Positions 43,372 through 53,961 of a stretch of DNA of 64,000 nt are shown piece by piece. Each line of letters starts with the position of its first letter. The first letter of the stretch is position 1. The notes under the pieces were generated by a model that was given only the letters and a program-made list of their open reading frames with translations, ran no database searches and had not been told where the DNA came from. Source of the DNA: Streptomyces venezuelae (GTDB lineage Bacteria; Actinomycetota; Actinomycetes; Streptomycetales; Streptomycetaceae); assembly GCF_008642335.1 (NCBI RefSeq), contig NZ_CP029191.1, forward strand, positions 7,626,001-7,690,000. Direction: 5' to 3'. The translations under genes and the position numbers were made by a program.

Positions 43372-43543
43372 GGGGATCAGCGCACTACACGCGCACCACT
43401 CGACGCAAGGGGTACGAGGTGTCCGCGACGTGAACCGCCGTCCCCACGACGGCGAGCGCCGTGCAGCGGGGCATGGTACTCCGCCTGTTTCCGGCCGAAT
43501 CCGCCCCCTGCGCCGCCCCGGCCCCCGCGCCGCATGTTTGCAT

Positions 43544-45163
43544 ATGTCCATGATCAACAACGCGCAGCAAACAACCGGGCCGCGGACGTACGTGGACCGC
43601 ATCCTGGAGCAGTGGCACACGGACGACAGCGCCGAAGCGCTCGTCCAGGGTGAGCGGCGGCTGACCAGGAGAGAGGCTCGGGAGCGGCTGTTCGGTCTGG
43701 GGCACGCCCTGCGGCGGCATGGTCTGGAGCCCGGCGACGGCGTGGGTCTGTTCCTGGCCAATCGCGTGGACTCCGTACTGGTGCAGCTCGCCGTGCATCT
43801 CATCGGCTGCCGCGTCGTCTTCCTGCCGCCCGAGCCGGGCCCCGGCGAACTCGCCGCGCTCGTCGAGCAGTCCCGGGCGCGCGCCGTCGTCACGGACCCG
43901 CTCTTCGCGGACCGGGCCGCCGACGCGGCCGGCCGCAGCGTCCACGCCCCCGCCCTGCTCAGCCTCGGGCCCTGTGCGGAGCAGTGCGCGGACCTCCTCG
44001 CCCTGGCCGCCGAGTGCCCGACCGTACGCCCCGATGGCATACCCGCCCCGGCGGCGGACGAGGCCGTCACCGTCCTCTACACCGGCGGCACCCTCGGCCG
44101 CCCCAAGCTCGCCGCGCACAGCCACCGGCTGTACGACACGCTGGTGGGCCTGGTGGACGACGCGCAGCAGGACGCACCCCGGAACTCCAGCTTCTTCCCG
44201 CCCATGGCCCCGGCGGCGGACCGCGTGCTCGTCGCCACGCTGCTCACCCACGGCAGCGGCCACCTCACCTCGCTTCAGGCGCTGGTGACGGGGGCGCCCC
44301 TCGTCGTACTCCCCGAATTCGAGGCGGGCGCGGCGCTCACGGCGCTGCGCGAGGAACGGATCACGGCCACGATGTTCGTACCGCCCATGCTGTACGCGCT
44401 CCTCGACCACCCGGAGTGCCAGCCGGGGGCCCTCCCCGACCTGCGGCGCGTCATCGTCGGCGGCGCGGCGACGTCGCCCAGCCGCCTGCAGCAGGCCGTC
44501 GACGTCTTCGGACCCGTGCTCAGTCAGGGCTACGGGCAGTCGGAGGCGCTCGGCATCGCCGCGTTCGGCGCGGACGACCTCGCGTCGGAGGCGGCCCGGC
44601 GCCCCGAACTCTGGCGCAGCTGCGGCCGCGCCATCACCGACACCGAGATCGAGATCCGCGCCGAGGACGGCACGGTGGCCCTGCCCACCAGGCAGGTCGG
44701 CGAGGTGTGCGTGCGCGGCGAGACGGTGATGCTCGGCTACTACGAGGACCCGCAGCGCACCGCCGAGGCGCTGCACGACGGCTGGCTGCGCACCGGCGAC
44801 ATGGGCTACCTCGACGCGGAGGGCTACCTCTACCTCGTCGACCGGGCCAAGGACATCATCGTCACCGGCAGCACCAGCGACAACGTCTACTCGCGGGTCC
44901 TGGAGGACTTCCTGCTCACGCTGCCCGGCGTGCGCAACGCGGCGGCGCTGGGCGTACCGGACGAGGAGTACGGCGAGGCCGTGCAGATCTTCCTCGCGAC
45001 GGCGGACGGCGTCGACGTCGACCCGGCCGCGGTCGGCGCGGCGGTGACCGCGGAGCTGGGGGAGCTGTACACGCCCCGCAAGACGGTCCTGCTCGACCGG
45101 CTGCCGACGACGAAGGTCGGCAAGGTCGACAAGAAGGCGCTGCGCGCGACGCTGGCAAGCTGA
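43544..45163 (+). CDS. AMP-dependent acyl-CoA synthetase/ligase
   Basis: The 539-residue adenylating enzyme has the P-loop-like YTGGTLGRPK (Leu where Ser or Thr is usual), SQGYGQSEALG, RTGDMGYLD, and the C-terminal lysine in TTKVGKVDKKALR. The GGxN loop after DIIVTG is replaced by STSDNVYS. It activates a carboxylic acid with ATP and CoA (or carrier protein). Substrate and pathway are unknown, and no other lipid gene is adjacent. ATG at 43544 or 43550 starts it; the first follows an AT-rich segment. A strong hairpin terminates it together with the convergent enolase gene. Confidence 0.85.
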   Translation: MSMINNAQQTTGPRTYVDRILEQWHTDDSAEALVQGERRLTRREARERLFGLGHALRRHGLEPGDGVGLFLANRVDSVLVQLAVHLIGCRVVFLPPEPGPGELAALVEQSRARAVVTDPLFADRAADAAGRSVHAPALLSLGPCAEQCADLLALAAECPTVRPDGIPAPAADEAVTVLYTGGTLGRPKLAAHSHRLYDTLVGLVDDAQQDAPRNSSFFPPMAPAADRVLVATLLTHGSGHLTSLQALVTGAPLVVLPEFEAGAALTALREERITATMFVPPMLYALLDHPECQPGALPDLRRVIVGGAATSPSRLQQAVDVFGPVLSQGYGQSEALGIAAFGADDLASEAARRPELWRSCGRAITDTEIEIRAEDGTVALPTRQVGEVCVRGETVMLGYYEDPQRTAEALHDGWLRTGDMGYLDAEGYLYLVDRAKDIIVTGSTSDNVYSRVLEDFLLTLPGVRNAAALGVPDEEYGEAVQIFLATADGVDVDPAAVGAAVTAELGELYTPRKTVLLDRLPTTKVGKVDKKALRATLAS

Positions 45164-45178
45164 CCGCACGCCGCGCGA

Positions 45179-45218
45179 CCTGTGCGGGCCCCCGAGCGTG
45201 AGGGGGGACCCGCACAGG
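45179..45218. terminator. bidirectional hairpin between ligase and enolase genes
   Basis: CCTGTGCGGG (45179-45188) pairs with CCCGCACAGG (45209-45218), extended by CCCCC/GGGGG after one bulged A. The stem of about 15 bp lies between two convergent stops and should terminate both. Confidence 0.75.
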
Positions 45219-45234
45219 CCGACGCGGCCCGCCG

Positions 45235-46692
<1,458 letters not shown>

Positions 46693-46747
46693 CATATCCC
46701 TGCAGGTCAGATACGCGACGCCACCGACCAGCGCGATAAAGTGCCCT

Positions 46748-47197
46748 ATGCCCTCCTCGCCCGCATCGCCGACCGCGCGCCCCTCGGAAGCCGCCGCTAT
46801 CGCCGCCGAACTGCGTACCGCGATGGGCAAGCTCACCCGGCGCGTCAAGCACGAGGACCGGATTCCGCTGGGCCAGGTCGCCGTCCTGGGCGCGCTCGAC
46901 CGCGACGGCGCCATGACCACCAGCGACCTCGCCGCCGATCAGCGCGTACGCCCCCAGTCGATGGCGCGGGCGGTGGGACTGCTGATGGAACAGAACCTGA
47001 TCACGCGCAGGGCGCATCCCACGGACGGCCGCAAGTCACTGGTCGAGCTGACGGACGAGGGCCGCGCCGCGCTGGAGGCGGAGCGCGGCCGCAGGGTCGG
47101 CTGGCTCGCGCAGGCCATCGAGGACGAACTCACGGACGAGGAACGGGCGTTGCTGGAACGCAGCGCGGCACTGCTGGAGCGACTCGCCTCGCGCTGA
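46748..47197 (+). CDS. MarR-family transcriptional regulator
   Basis: The 149-residue protein has the winged-helix fold of MarR: MTTSDLAADQRVRPQSMARAVGLLMEQNLITRRAHPTDGRKSLVELTDEG is the DNA-binding part (residues 58-107), with flanking dimerisation helices. It is divergent from enolase and next to an operator-like palindrome, so it probably represses itself and perhaps enolase in response to a small ligand. The ATG at 46748 lies just before the first helix. Confidence 0.9.
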   Translation: MPSSPASPTARPSEAAAIAAELRTAMGKLTRRVKHEDRIPLGQVAVLGALDRDGAMTTSDLAADQRVRPQSMARAVGLLMEQNLITRRAHPTDGRKSLVELTDEGRAALEAERGRRVGWLAQAIEDELTDEERALLERSAALLERLASR

Positions 47198-47203
47198 ACC
47201 CGT

Positions 47204-47655
47204 CACACGGACGACGGCGACAGCGATGACCGGTTTGCCTGTGCGTTCCTCGAGGTCGGGGAGGGCGTTGTACGTGGGCAGGGCCGTGCAGCTGATGATG
47301 ATCGCGTCGGTGTCGGGGTGGTCTCCCTTGTCGAGTACGTGCTGCTCCTCCACCTCGTAGACGTCGCCGACCGCGTCTAGGCCCTCCGGAGCGCCCGCTC
47401 GCCCGCCGCTCCGGCGACGAACGTGCAGGCCGTGCACCGGTATGCCACGGCCTGCGCCCCGTGTTCGACGAGAGTGCGGGTCGGTTCCGCCAGCAGGTCC
47501 GGGCTGCCCAGGCCGGAGACGAGCTCCAGGTTGTCCCGGTACGCGACCCGCTCCGTGAACGTCAGCGTGTACTCCGCCCCCGGCGGGAACCAGCGGCGCA
47601 GCTCCGCCTCGCGCGTGAAGTCGTACGACGCGATCACGCCGACGTGTGGCCTCAT
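47204..47655 (-). pseudogene. Asp/Glu racemase/maleate isomerase-family pseudogene
   Basis: The first part (from ATG 47655) reads MRPHVGVIASYDFTRE and reaches CTACTFVAGAAGERALR, the first catalytic-Cys region of the maleate cis-trans isomerase/arylmalonate decarboxylase family, then hits a stop at 47377. A second frame (about 47380 to 47204) continues with DHPDTDAIIISCTALPTYNALPDLEERTGKPVIAV, the second-Cys region. Compared with the usual 240 residues, about 85 central residues are missing and the frame changes. The C-terminus ends abruptly at the MarR stop. I infer an inactive remnant. Confidence 0.75.
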
Positions 47656-47656
47656 G

Positions 47657-48775
47657 TCATGAGCTCCGAGTGTCAGGTGTCTGGCCCGCCTTGTCGACCA
47701 CGGCGAAGTCGATCACGGCCTCGGCCGACATGAGCGTTCCCGCCTTGCCGTACTGCGTGTCCTTGAAGAGGTAGCTCCGTGACCCGAGGAACGTGAGGTC
47801 CCGGGCGTCGAAGACCCACTCGGTGCGGGCGCCGAACGTCGTGTCGTCGCGGGCGATGCCGACGCCGGTCCGCCCGGTGACGTCCTTGGCCGTGGGCACC
47901 TTCGTGACGCCGGGGATCCTGGCCGCGGCGCGGTAGAGGGCGGCGGCCGTCTCGGGTGGCGTCACTCCGCCGAGCAGGCCGCCGATGCAGTCGAAGACGG
48001 CCTGGTCGCGCTCCGCTCCGTCGGACTTCGGCACCTCGGCGTACAGGTAGGCCAGCAGCTTCTCCGGGTCGGTGGGCAGGGTGGACAGCCAGCGGTACGT
48101 GGGCCGCCCGAGCCCCGCCGGTGTTCCGTGGGTGTCACCCAGTTCGGCGTTGATGGGCAGGGTCTCTCCCTCGCTGCGGACGAGTCCGAGTTTCCGCAGC
48201 GGGCCCGGCTCCTGGGACACCCAGGACTCCCTGTCCCTGAGCGGGCCGACCACCGCCTTGCCGCTGGTGAGGTCCGCCCCGCGGACCTTGGACCTGGTGT
48301 ACGCGAACTGGTCGTCCCTGACCCGCAGCGCGTCTCCCTTGCCCGCGGCGTCGGAGATCTGGTCGAGGAGCGCCGCCGCGGGCCGCATGTCCCGTGCGTC
48401 GTGCCGGCCGGTCGCCGCGGTGGCCGGTGCGTCGTCACCGTTCGTGAGGGCGACGCCCGTGGCGAGGATGCCGCCGAGGGCGAGGGCCGTGACGGGTACG
48501 AGGAGGGCGGGGCGCAGCAGGCGGCGGGCGGAGCGGGCGCCGGGGCGGCCCTCGCGGGTCCTGCCGGTGCGGTCGGCCCGGGCGTCAGCGTGGTCGTGGT
48601 CGATGCTTCGCATCAGTCGTTCCTTGCGGTGGAGGTACTGCTCGTGCGGGAGGTCCCGATGGGCCGGGGGCGGCAGCAGCCGGGCGATCTCCTCGACGTC
48701 GGCGTCCGAACGCCGGGCCCGGGAAGAAGGGTCCGAGGCGGTCGAGGCGGTCGAGTCGGTGTCCCTGTGGTTCAT
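47657..48775 (-). CDS. CU044_5270-family membrane-anchored protein
   Basis: The 372-residue protein has a cytoplasmic N-terminus with EEIARLLPPPAHRDLP and RKERLMRSI, a single membrane helix (ALLVPVTALALGGILATGVAL, about residues 92-112) and an extracytoplasmic domain. The latter contains conserved SWVSQEPGP and PTDPEKLLAYLY. This matches the actinobacterial CU044_5270 family, always next to an ECF sigma factor and presumed to be its anti-sigma or sensor partner. The ATG overlaps the sigma gene's stop as ATGA. Confidence 0.85.
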   Translation of the reverse strand: MNHRDTDSTASTASDPSSRARRSDADVEEIARLLPPPAHRDLPHEQYLHRKERLMRSIDHDHADARADRTGRTREGRPGARSARRLLRPALLVPVTALALGGILATGVALTNGDDAPATAATGRHDARDMRPAAALLDQISDAAGKGDALRVRDDQFAYTRSKVRGADLTSGKAVVGPLRDRESWVSQEPGPLRKLGLVRSEGETLPINAELGDTHGTPAGLGRPTYRWLSTLPTDPEKLLAYLYAEVPKSDGAERDQAVFDCIGGLLGGVTPPETAAALYRAAARIPGVTKVPTAKDVTGRTGVGIARDDTTFGARTEWVFDARDLTFLGSRSYLFKDTQYGKAGTLMSAEAVIDFAVVDKAGQTPDTRSS

Positions 48776-49431
48776 GCCGTTTCCTCCCGCAGGGGCAGGG
48801 CCGCGAGCGCGGCTTCACCCGTCATCTCTCCGCGAGCGTCACGCGGTTCCCTGTCTTCTCCCGTTTTTTCGGCCGCGGACGCCTCGTCCGCGAACCGGGC
48901 GAGCTTCGCCCGCGCCCGGGACAGCCGCGACCGCACGGTGCCGACGGGAACGCCGAGCGCCTCTGCCGTCTGCTGATAGTCGAGGCCCGACCACACGCAC
49001 AGCGTCAGCACTTCCCGCTCATGCCGCTTCAGCCGGCCCAGCGCGGCCTCTACGGCGTGCAGCCGCCGTGTGTCGTCGATGCGCCCCGCGACCTCGGGGG
49101 CGAAGTCGGCGACCACGGTCTGCTGCCGCTGGCGGGCCAGGAACGCCAGGCGGCGGCGCAGACCGCGCCGCGTGTTCTCCGCCTTGTGCGTGGCGATGCC
49201 CAGCAGCCAGGGCCGCAGCGAGCCCTCGTCCGGCTGGAGCCGTTCCCGCCCCCGCCACGCCGCCAGGAATGTCTCCGACATGATGTCCTCCGCGGTCGAC
49301 CAGTCACCGGTGAGCCACAGCGCATGCCGGTAGACCTGCCGGGCGTACCGGTCGTACAGCTCGGCGAACGCGTCACGCTCGCCGGCTCTCACGCGTTCGC
49401 GCAGATCGTTCTCTGAGTCCCTCACGGTCAC
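48772..49431 (-). CDS. ECF-type RNA polymerase sigma factor
   Basis: The 219-residue protein has sigma region 2 (FAELYDRYARQVYRHALWLTGDWSTAEDIMSETFLAAW) and region 4 (LKRHEREVLTLCVWSGLDYQQTAEALGVPVGTVRSRLSRAR). It directs RNA polymerase to a small regulon and is probably held in check by the coupled downstream membrane protein. GTG at 49431 with GGAGAGGGA is chosen; a longer GTG start is possible. The 30-residue C-terminal tail is charged. Confidence 0.93.
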   Translation of the reverse strand: MTVRDSENDLRERVRAGERDAFAELYDRYARQVYRHALWLTGDWSTAEDIMSETFLAAWRGRERLQPDEGSLRPWLLGIATHKAENTRRGLRRRLAFLARQRQQTVVADFAPEVAGRIDDTRRLHAVEAALGRLKRHEREVLTLCVWSGLDYQQTAEALGVPVGTVRSRLSRARAKLARFADEASAAEKTGEDREPRDARGEMTGEAALAALPLREETA

Positions 49432-49529
49432 TCCCTCTCCGCCGCACCGGCGGAGTTCCCGTGACCTGCGCCATACGTCGACGGTATGGCCCATGGTGTG
49501 GGCGTGAGACGCGGGGGCAGTGTGGGGGC

Positions 49530-49904
49530 ATGACTACGACGCTCGCCGCTTACGTCCTCGGTACGCCCGATCCGCCCGCGCTGGCCGACTTCTACCGTGC
49601 CCTGCTGGGCTGGGAGGAGGTCGAGAACAGCCCGGAGTGGGTCCGTCTGCGGCCGTTGGAGGCGGAGCGCCCCGGCCTCAGCTTCCAGCTCGAACCCGAC
49701 CACACGCCCCCGACGTGGCCCCAACGCCCCGGTACGCAACAGATGCAGGCCCACCTGGACATCCAGGTCGACGACCTGGACGCGGAGACCGAGCGCGCCT
49801 GCGCGCTGGGCGCCACGGTGGAGGAGCATCAGCCGCTGAAGCACGTACGGATCCTCCGTGACCCGCACGGCCATCTGCTCTGCCTCTTCCTCCCGGGAGC
49901 GTGA
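49530..49904 (+). CDS. VOC-family (glyoxalase-like) protein
   Basis: The 124-residue protein has two beta-alpha-beta-beta-beta modules of the vicinal oxygen chelate fold. PALADFYRALLGWE is at the start, HLDIQVDD is in the middle and RILRDPHGHLLCLF is at the end. A metal-ligand His and Glu pattern is only partly visible. Possible roles include resistance, isomerase or dioxygenase functions; none can be assigned. It is divergent from the ECF sigma operon. Confidence 0.85.
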   Translation: MTTTLAAYVLGTPDPPALADFYRALLGWEEVENSPEWVRLRPLEAERPGLSFQLEPDHTPPTWPQRPGTQQMQAHLDIQVDDLDAETERACALGATVEEHQPLKHVRILRDPHGHLLCLFLPGA

Positions 49905-49962
49905 CCGCTGGGGCCTGATCGCCGGGAGCTTGGCCGCCGGGAGCCTGACCGACAGGCGCCGT

Positions 49963-50880
49963 TCAGCCGATCAGCGCCTCGGTGATCTGCCGGGACGTCT
50001 GCGCGGCGACCCGGGGGCTGACGGCGGCGTACGTCGTGTAGGCGTTGAGACCCGTGGCCAGCGCCCAGCCGCGGCCCCGGGTCCAGGTGGCCTCGTCGAC
50101 GCCGAGCGCGGTGCGGAAGACCGACCGGCTTCCGGCGGACATCAGGGTGTAGGCGATCATCAGGTCGCAGGCAGGATCGCCGACACCGAGGCCGCCGAAG
50201 TCGATGACCGCGCTGAGGCGGCCGTCGACGGTCAGCAGGTTGCCGGTGTGGAAGTCGCCGTGGAACCAGACGGGTGGGCGGTCCCACGCCGGCGCGTCGA
50301 GCGCCGCGTCCCACAGCTCGGTCATGGCCGCGGCGTCGAACACGCCGTCGAGCTCGGCGATGGCGGCCCGTGTCGCGCGGTCCCGTACGGCCAGCGGTTC
50401 ACCGGCCAGCCCCTCGCCGCCGCCCGCGATGTCGGCACCCCCGTCCACCGGGAGGTCCTCCGGTACGCACGCCTGCAGAGCGGTGAGGAATTCGGCGAGT
50501 TGGACGGCGGCCCGGGGTGAGTCGCCCAGCGACTCCGCGGTCGCGACCTCGCCGTCCAGCCACCGGGACACGGCCCACGGCCACGGGTAGCCGAAGTCGG
50601 GCCTGCCCACCGCGACCGGGACCGGGATCGCCAACGGCAGGTGCGGCGCGAGCCGGGGGAGCCACGCGGCCTCCTTCGCGGCCTGTCCGATCGCATCCGC
50701 GTGGCGGGGCAACCGGACGGTCAGATCGTCCCCCAAGCGGTAGATCACGTGGTCCGAGCCCGCCGGTTCGAGCAGTTCGAGAGGGAGCGCGGACCACTGC
50801 GGGAACTGCGTGTCGACGAGGCGTCCGGCCAGTGCGGCGTCGATCGCCGGACGGGGGACCGCGGTGCTTCCGGTCGTCAA
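49963..50880 (-). CDS. aminoglycoside phosphotransferase-fold kinase
   Basis: The 305-residue protein has the Brenner motif HGDFHTGNLL and the metal motif VIDFGGLGVGDPACDL of the APH/choline kinase fold. An N-terminal lobe contains VIYRLGDDLTVRLPR. It could phosphorylate an aminoglycoside or another small hydroxylated metabolite; the motif does not give the substrate. The TTG at 50880 is chosen because AGGAG lies 7 bases upstream. A GTG at 50949 would add 23 unconserved residues. Confidence 0.88.
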   Translation of the reverse strand: MTTGSTAVPRPAIDAALAGRLVDTQFPQWSALPLELLEPAGSDHVIYRLGDDLTVRLPRHADAIGQAAKEAAWLPRLAPHLPLAIPVPVAVGRPDFGYPWPWAVSRWLDGEVATAESLGDSPRAAVQLAEFLTALQACVPEDLPVDGGADIAGGGEGLAGEPLAVRDRATRAAIAELDGVFDAAAMTELWDAALDAPAWDRPPVWFHGDFHTGNLLTVDGRLSAVIDFGGLGVGDPACDLMIAYTLMSAGSRSVFRTALGVDEATWTRGRGWALATGLNAYTTYAAVSPRVAAQTSRQITEALIG

Positions 50881-50997
50881 GAACAACTCCTGCGCTGGGC
50901 CCACTCGTCGTGGCGGGCGGTCGGAGTCATCCCAGCGCCACACGGGCACGTATGTCGATCCATTTTCCCGGCGCCCGGCCGACCCCGGCGGTCGGAT

Positions 50998-51846
50998 TCA
51001 GAGCCGAGTGGCGGTCCGCACGAGCCCGGCGACCGCCCGGGACCGGCTGTGGGGCGGCCACGCGATCACCGTCGTGACCTGCGGCGCGTCCACGACCGGC
51101 ACACCGGCGAGGTCGTCGCCGAGCTGCGCACGGCACGACTCCGGCGCGATCCAGCACGCTCGGCCGAGCGCGATCAGCTGGAACAGCTGCGCGTGGTCCC
51201 TGGCCCGCGGGCCGGGCCCGTCCGGATACGTACCGTCGCGGCCGGGCCAGCGAGGCAGCGGCAGATCGGGCAGCCCGGCGACCTCGGCCGCCCGCACCTG
51301 CTCGCGGGCGGCGAGCGGGTGCCCGGCCGGCAGCACCACGATCTGCCCCTCGGAGTGGAGCTCCTCGGTGTCGAAACCGGCCGTGTCGTCGAACGGCAGG
51401 TGCAGCAGGGCCACGTCGGCCCGGCCGTCGCGCAGCATCGGCTCCTGCTCGCCGATCCCGCAGAGCAGCAGGTCGACGGCGACGGCGTCGGGCTCAGCCG
51501 CGTACGCGTCGAGCAGTTTCGCCAGCAGCTCGCTGGAGGCGCCCGCCTTCGTGGCGAGGACCACGCCGGGGCGGCCGGTCGCGGCGAGGGCGGCGCGGCG
51601 GGTACGTCGTTCGGCGGCCTCGACGGCGTCCAGCGCCGCCCGGGCCTCCCGCAGGAGGACCGACCCGGCCTCCGTCAGGGCCACCGAGCGGCTCGTGCGT
51701 TCCAGCAGCACCGCGTCGAGGCGCCGTTCGAGCCGGTGGATCGCCCGCGACAGCGGGGGCTGCGCGATCCCGAGCCGCTGAGCGGCCCTGCCGAAGTGCA
51801 GCTCCTCTGCCACGGCGACGAAGTACCGCAACTCCCTTGTCTCCAC
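50998..51846 (-). CDS. LysR-family transcriptional regulator
   Basis: The 282-residue protein has an N-terminal winged helix (ELRYFVAVAEELHFGRAAQRLGIAQPPLSRAIHRLE) and a LysR substrate-binding domain (VVLATKAGASSELLAKLLDAY). It is divergent from an SDR gene across 96 bases that hold a T-N11-A box, the classical LysR arrangement. It therefore probably activates the SDR gene in response to a ligand. Confidence 0.93.
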   Translation of the reverse strand: METRELRYFVAVAEELHFGRAAQRLGIAQPPLSRAIHRLERRLDAVLLERTSRSVALTEAGSVLLREARAALDAVEAAERRTRRAALAATGRPGVVLATKAGASSELLAKLLDAYAAEPDAVAVDLLLCGIGEQEPMLRDGRADVALLHLPFDDTAGFDTEELHSEGQIVVLPAGHPLAAREQVRAAEVAGLPDLPLPRWPGRDGTYPDGPGPRARDHAQLFQLIALGRACWIAPESCRAQLGDDLAGVPVVDAPQVTTVIAWPPHSRSRAVAGLVRTATRL

Positions 51847-51869
51847 GGAGCAATGCTATGCCCGGATCA

Positions 51870-51884
51870 ATACCCGTGCGGTAT
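51870..51884. promoter_or_regulatory. LysR-type box (ATACC-N5-GGTAT)
   Basis: ATACC and GGTAT form a perfect inverted repeat with a 5-base spacer, fitting the T-N11-A LysR consensus. It lies 23 bases from the regulator's start and 58 from the SDR start. Flanking bases extend the symmetry to about 7 of 10 positions per arm. Confidence 0.65.
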
Positions 51885-51942
51885 CGACGCCCACCCGATC
51901 GGTGTTGGCCCCCTCCCGCCGTGCCCGCGCAGGATGAACACC

Positions 51943-52683
51943 ATGAACGGACAGAACACGAGCGAACAGAAGATCGCGCTGGTCACCGGCGCGAACAAGG
52001 GGATCGGGTACGAGATCGCGGCCGGTCTCGGCGCCCTCGGCTGGCAGGTCGGAGTCGGCGCCCGGGACGAGGAGCGCCGCGAGACCGCGGTCGCGAAACT
52101 GCGGGCGGCCGGCGCCGACGCGTTCGGCGTACCGCTCGACGTGACCGACGACGCGAGCGTGACCGCGGCGGCCGAGCAGCTCGAGAACCGCGCCGGACGT
52201 CTCGACGTGCTCGTCAACAACGCCGGGATCACCGGCAGCGCGCCGCAGACGCCGACCACGGTCGACGTCGCGACCGTGCGCGCGGCCGTGGAGACCAACG
52301 TGATCGGCGTCATCCGCGTGACCAACGCGCTGCTGCCGCTGCTGCGCCGCTCGCCGTCGCCGCGGATCGTCAACATGTCCAGTGGCGTCGGCTCCCTCAC
52401 CCGGCAGACCGCCCCCGGGGGCGACACGGGCCCGATCTCCGTCGCGTACGCGCCGTCGAAGACGTTCCTGAACGCGGTCACGGTCCAGTACGCCAAGGAG
52501 CTGAGCGACACGAACATCCTCATCAACGCGGCCTGCCCCGGCTTCTGCGCGACCGACCTCAACGAGTTCCGCGGCGTCCGCACCCCGGAGCAGGGCGCGG
52601 CGGTCGCCATCCGGCTGGCGAATCTGCCCGACGGCGGCACGACGGGCGGCTTCTTCGACGACGAGGGGGAGGTGCCGTGGTGA
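51943..52683 (+). CDS. short-chain dehydrogenase/reductase
   Basis: The 246-residue enzyme has the NAD(P) motif TGANKGIG, NNAG in VLVNNAGITG, the catalytic Ser in VNMSSGVGS, and Tyr in YAPSKTF with Lys three residues later. It resembles carbonyl-reductase-like SDRs that reduce small ketones or aldehydes with NADPH. Control by the divergent LysR regulator is inferred. ATG at 51943 is preferred because AGGA lies 8 bases upstream; an in-frame ATG lies 9 bases earlier. Confidence 0.92.
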   Translation: MNGQNTSEQKIALVTGANKGIGYEIAAGLGALGWQVGVGARDEERRETAVAKLRAAGADAFGVPLDVTDDASVTAAAEQLENRAGRLDVLVNNAGITGSAPQTPTTVDVATVRAAVETNVIGVIRVTNALLPLLRRSPSPRIVNMSSGVGSLTRQTAPGGDTGPISVAYAPSKTFLNAVTVQYAKELSDTNILINAACPGFCATDLNEFRGVRTPEQGAAVAIRLANLPDGGTTGGFFDDEGEVPW

Positions 52684-52696
52684 CGTGAACACCCCG

Positions 52697-53961
52697 TCAG
52701 GGCGGCTCCGTTCCCCATCCGTCGGTGCCCAGCCAGGTGTACGTGGGGTGCCCCTCGTGACCGCTGGTGCGGAACGGCTTGCCCTGGTCGTCGACGCGCA
52801 GCACGCCGTGCCGCTCGCCGCTGGACCACTTCAGGTCCAGGTACCACCGCACGTCGTGCAGCGCGGTGCTTGCCGTGACGAGGAAGACCTGCGGGCCGCT
52901 CTCGCTCACCGTGTACGGGAAATCGCGCTGTCCCGTCATGGGCACGGCGCGCGGCACCGCCTCGTCGAGGTCGACGGTGAAGGACTTGGCGTAGATCTGG
53001 TCCTCGCAGCGCGTCCGTATCTCGAAGTTGTTCCAGGGCAGCGGCGCGTCGCTGCTGCGCACACGGACGTCCATGGCGTCCAGGACGACCCGGTCCTTGC
53101 CGGTGCCCTGCACGGTGACCTCGATGTACTGGTGACGGGCCGACACCGCGCCGAATGCACGCAGCCGTCGTAGAGGAACGGCCGGACGCGTGTCGTCAGA
53201 GGCGGACCGGGGGCGGGGGTCTTGCTCCGCCCGGGACCGGGTCCGGGTCCTCCCTTGTCGTCGCCGCTCTGGGGAGTGCCGGGTGTTGTCCGGCCGCGAT
53301 GCCCCTTCTCGTACGGCTTCCGCTCCTTCCCCTCGGCTTGGACACGGGGCGAGACGCCGGCACCGGGGCGGTCGGTGTCGACGCCCCTCTCCGCCCGGTC
53401 GGACGGCGAGGGGCCGGCGGAGCCACGGGGCGGCGGGGCGGTGGGACCGGCGATGTGCCGCTGTGTCCGTCCTTCGTCATCGCTGCCGTGCAGGGCGAGC
53501 GAGACCGAGCTGATGCCGATCACCGCTGCCAAGACGGCCGCGAGGAGGAGCACCCGCGGCCGCGGGTACGGGACCTGCGGGGAAGAGACGGCCGAGGCCC
53601 CCGCCTCCGGCACCGAACTTACCTCCGGCACAGCCCCGACCTCCGGCACCGAACCGACCACCAACACACCGGAATTGCCGACTCCGTCGGACCGCGCCCC
53701 CCTCGGCCCCCGCCCCGCGTCCGCCAGCACCCACAGCCGGTGGGCCTCCACGAGTTCCCCCGGCGACGCCGCGCAGAGCCGCACGAACCGCTCCACCGTC
53801 ACGAACTCGGCCGGCACCGCGTCGCCGTTGCAGTACCGGTGCACCGCCGACGTACTCAAGCGCAGCCGCCTGGCCAGCGCTCCGTAACTGAGGCCGGACC
53901 GTTCCTTGAGTCCCCGCAGCAGTTCCGCGAGCGACTCCGCCCCGGCCCCGCCCGAACTCAC
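52697..53961 (-). pseudogene. membrane-anchored XRE-type HTH gene with frameshift
   Basis: From GTG 53961 the first frame encodes an XRE helix-turn-helix (LSYGALARRLRLSTSAVHRYCNG), a linker with repeated SVPE-type motifs, a membrane helix (VLLLAAVLAAVIGISSVSLAL) and an external domain reaching RPFLYDGCVHSA. Here the expected domain stops and the frame runs on with Arg/Pro-rich sequence to 52936. The domain resumes in another frame from about 53146 (HQYIEVTVQGTGKDRVVLDAMDVRV to WGTEPP at 52697). About 40 residues appear deleted at the junction. Either this is a disrupted gene or the sequence lost bases. GTGA overlap couples it to the acetyltransferase. Confidence 0.75.
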
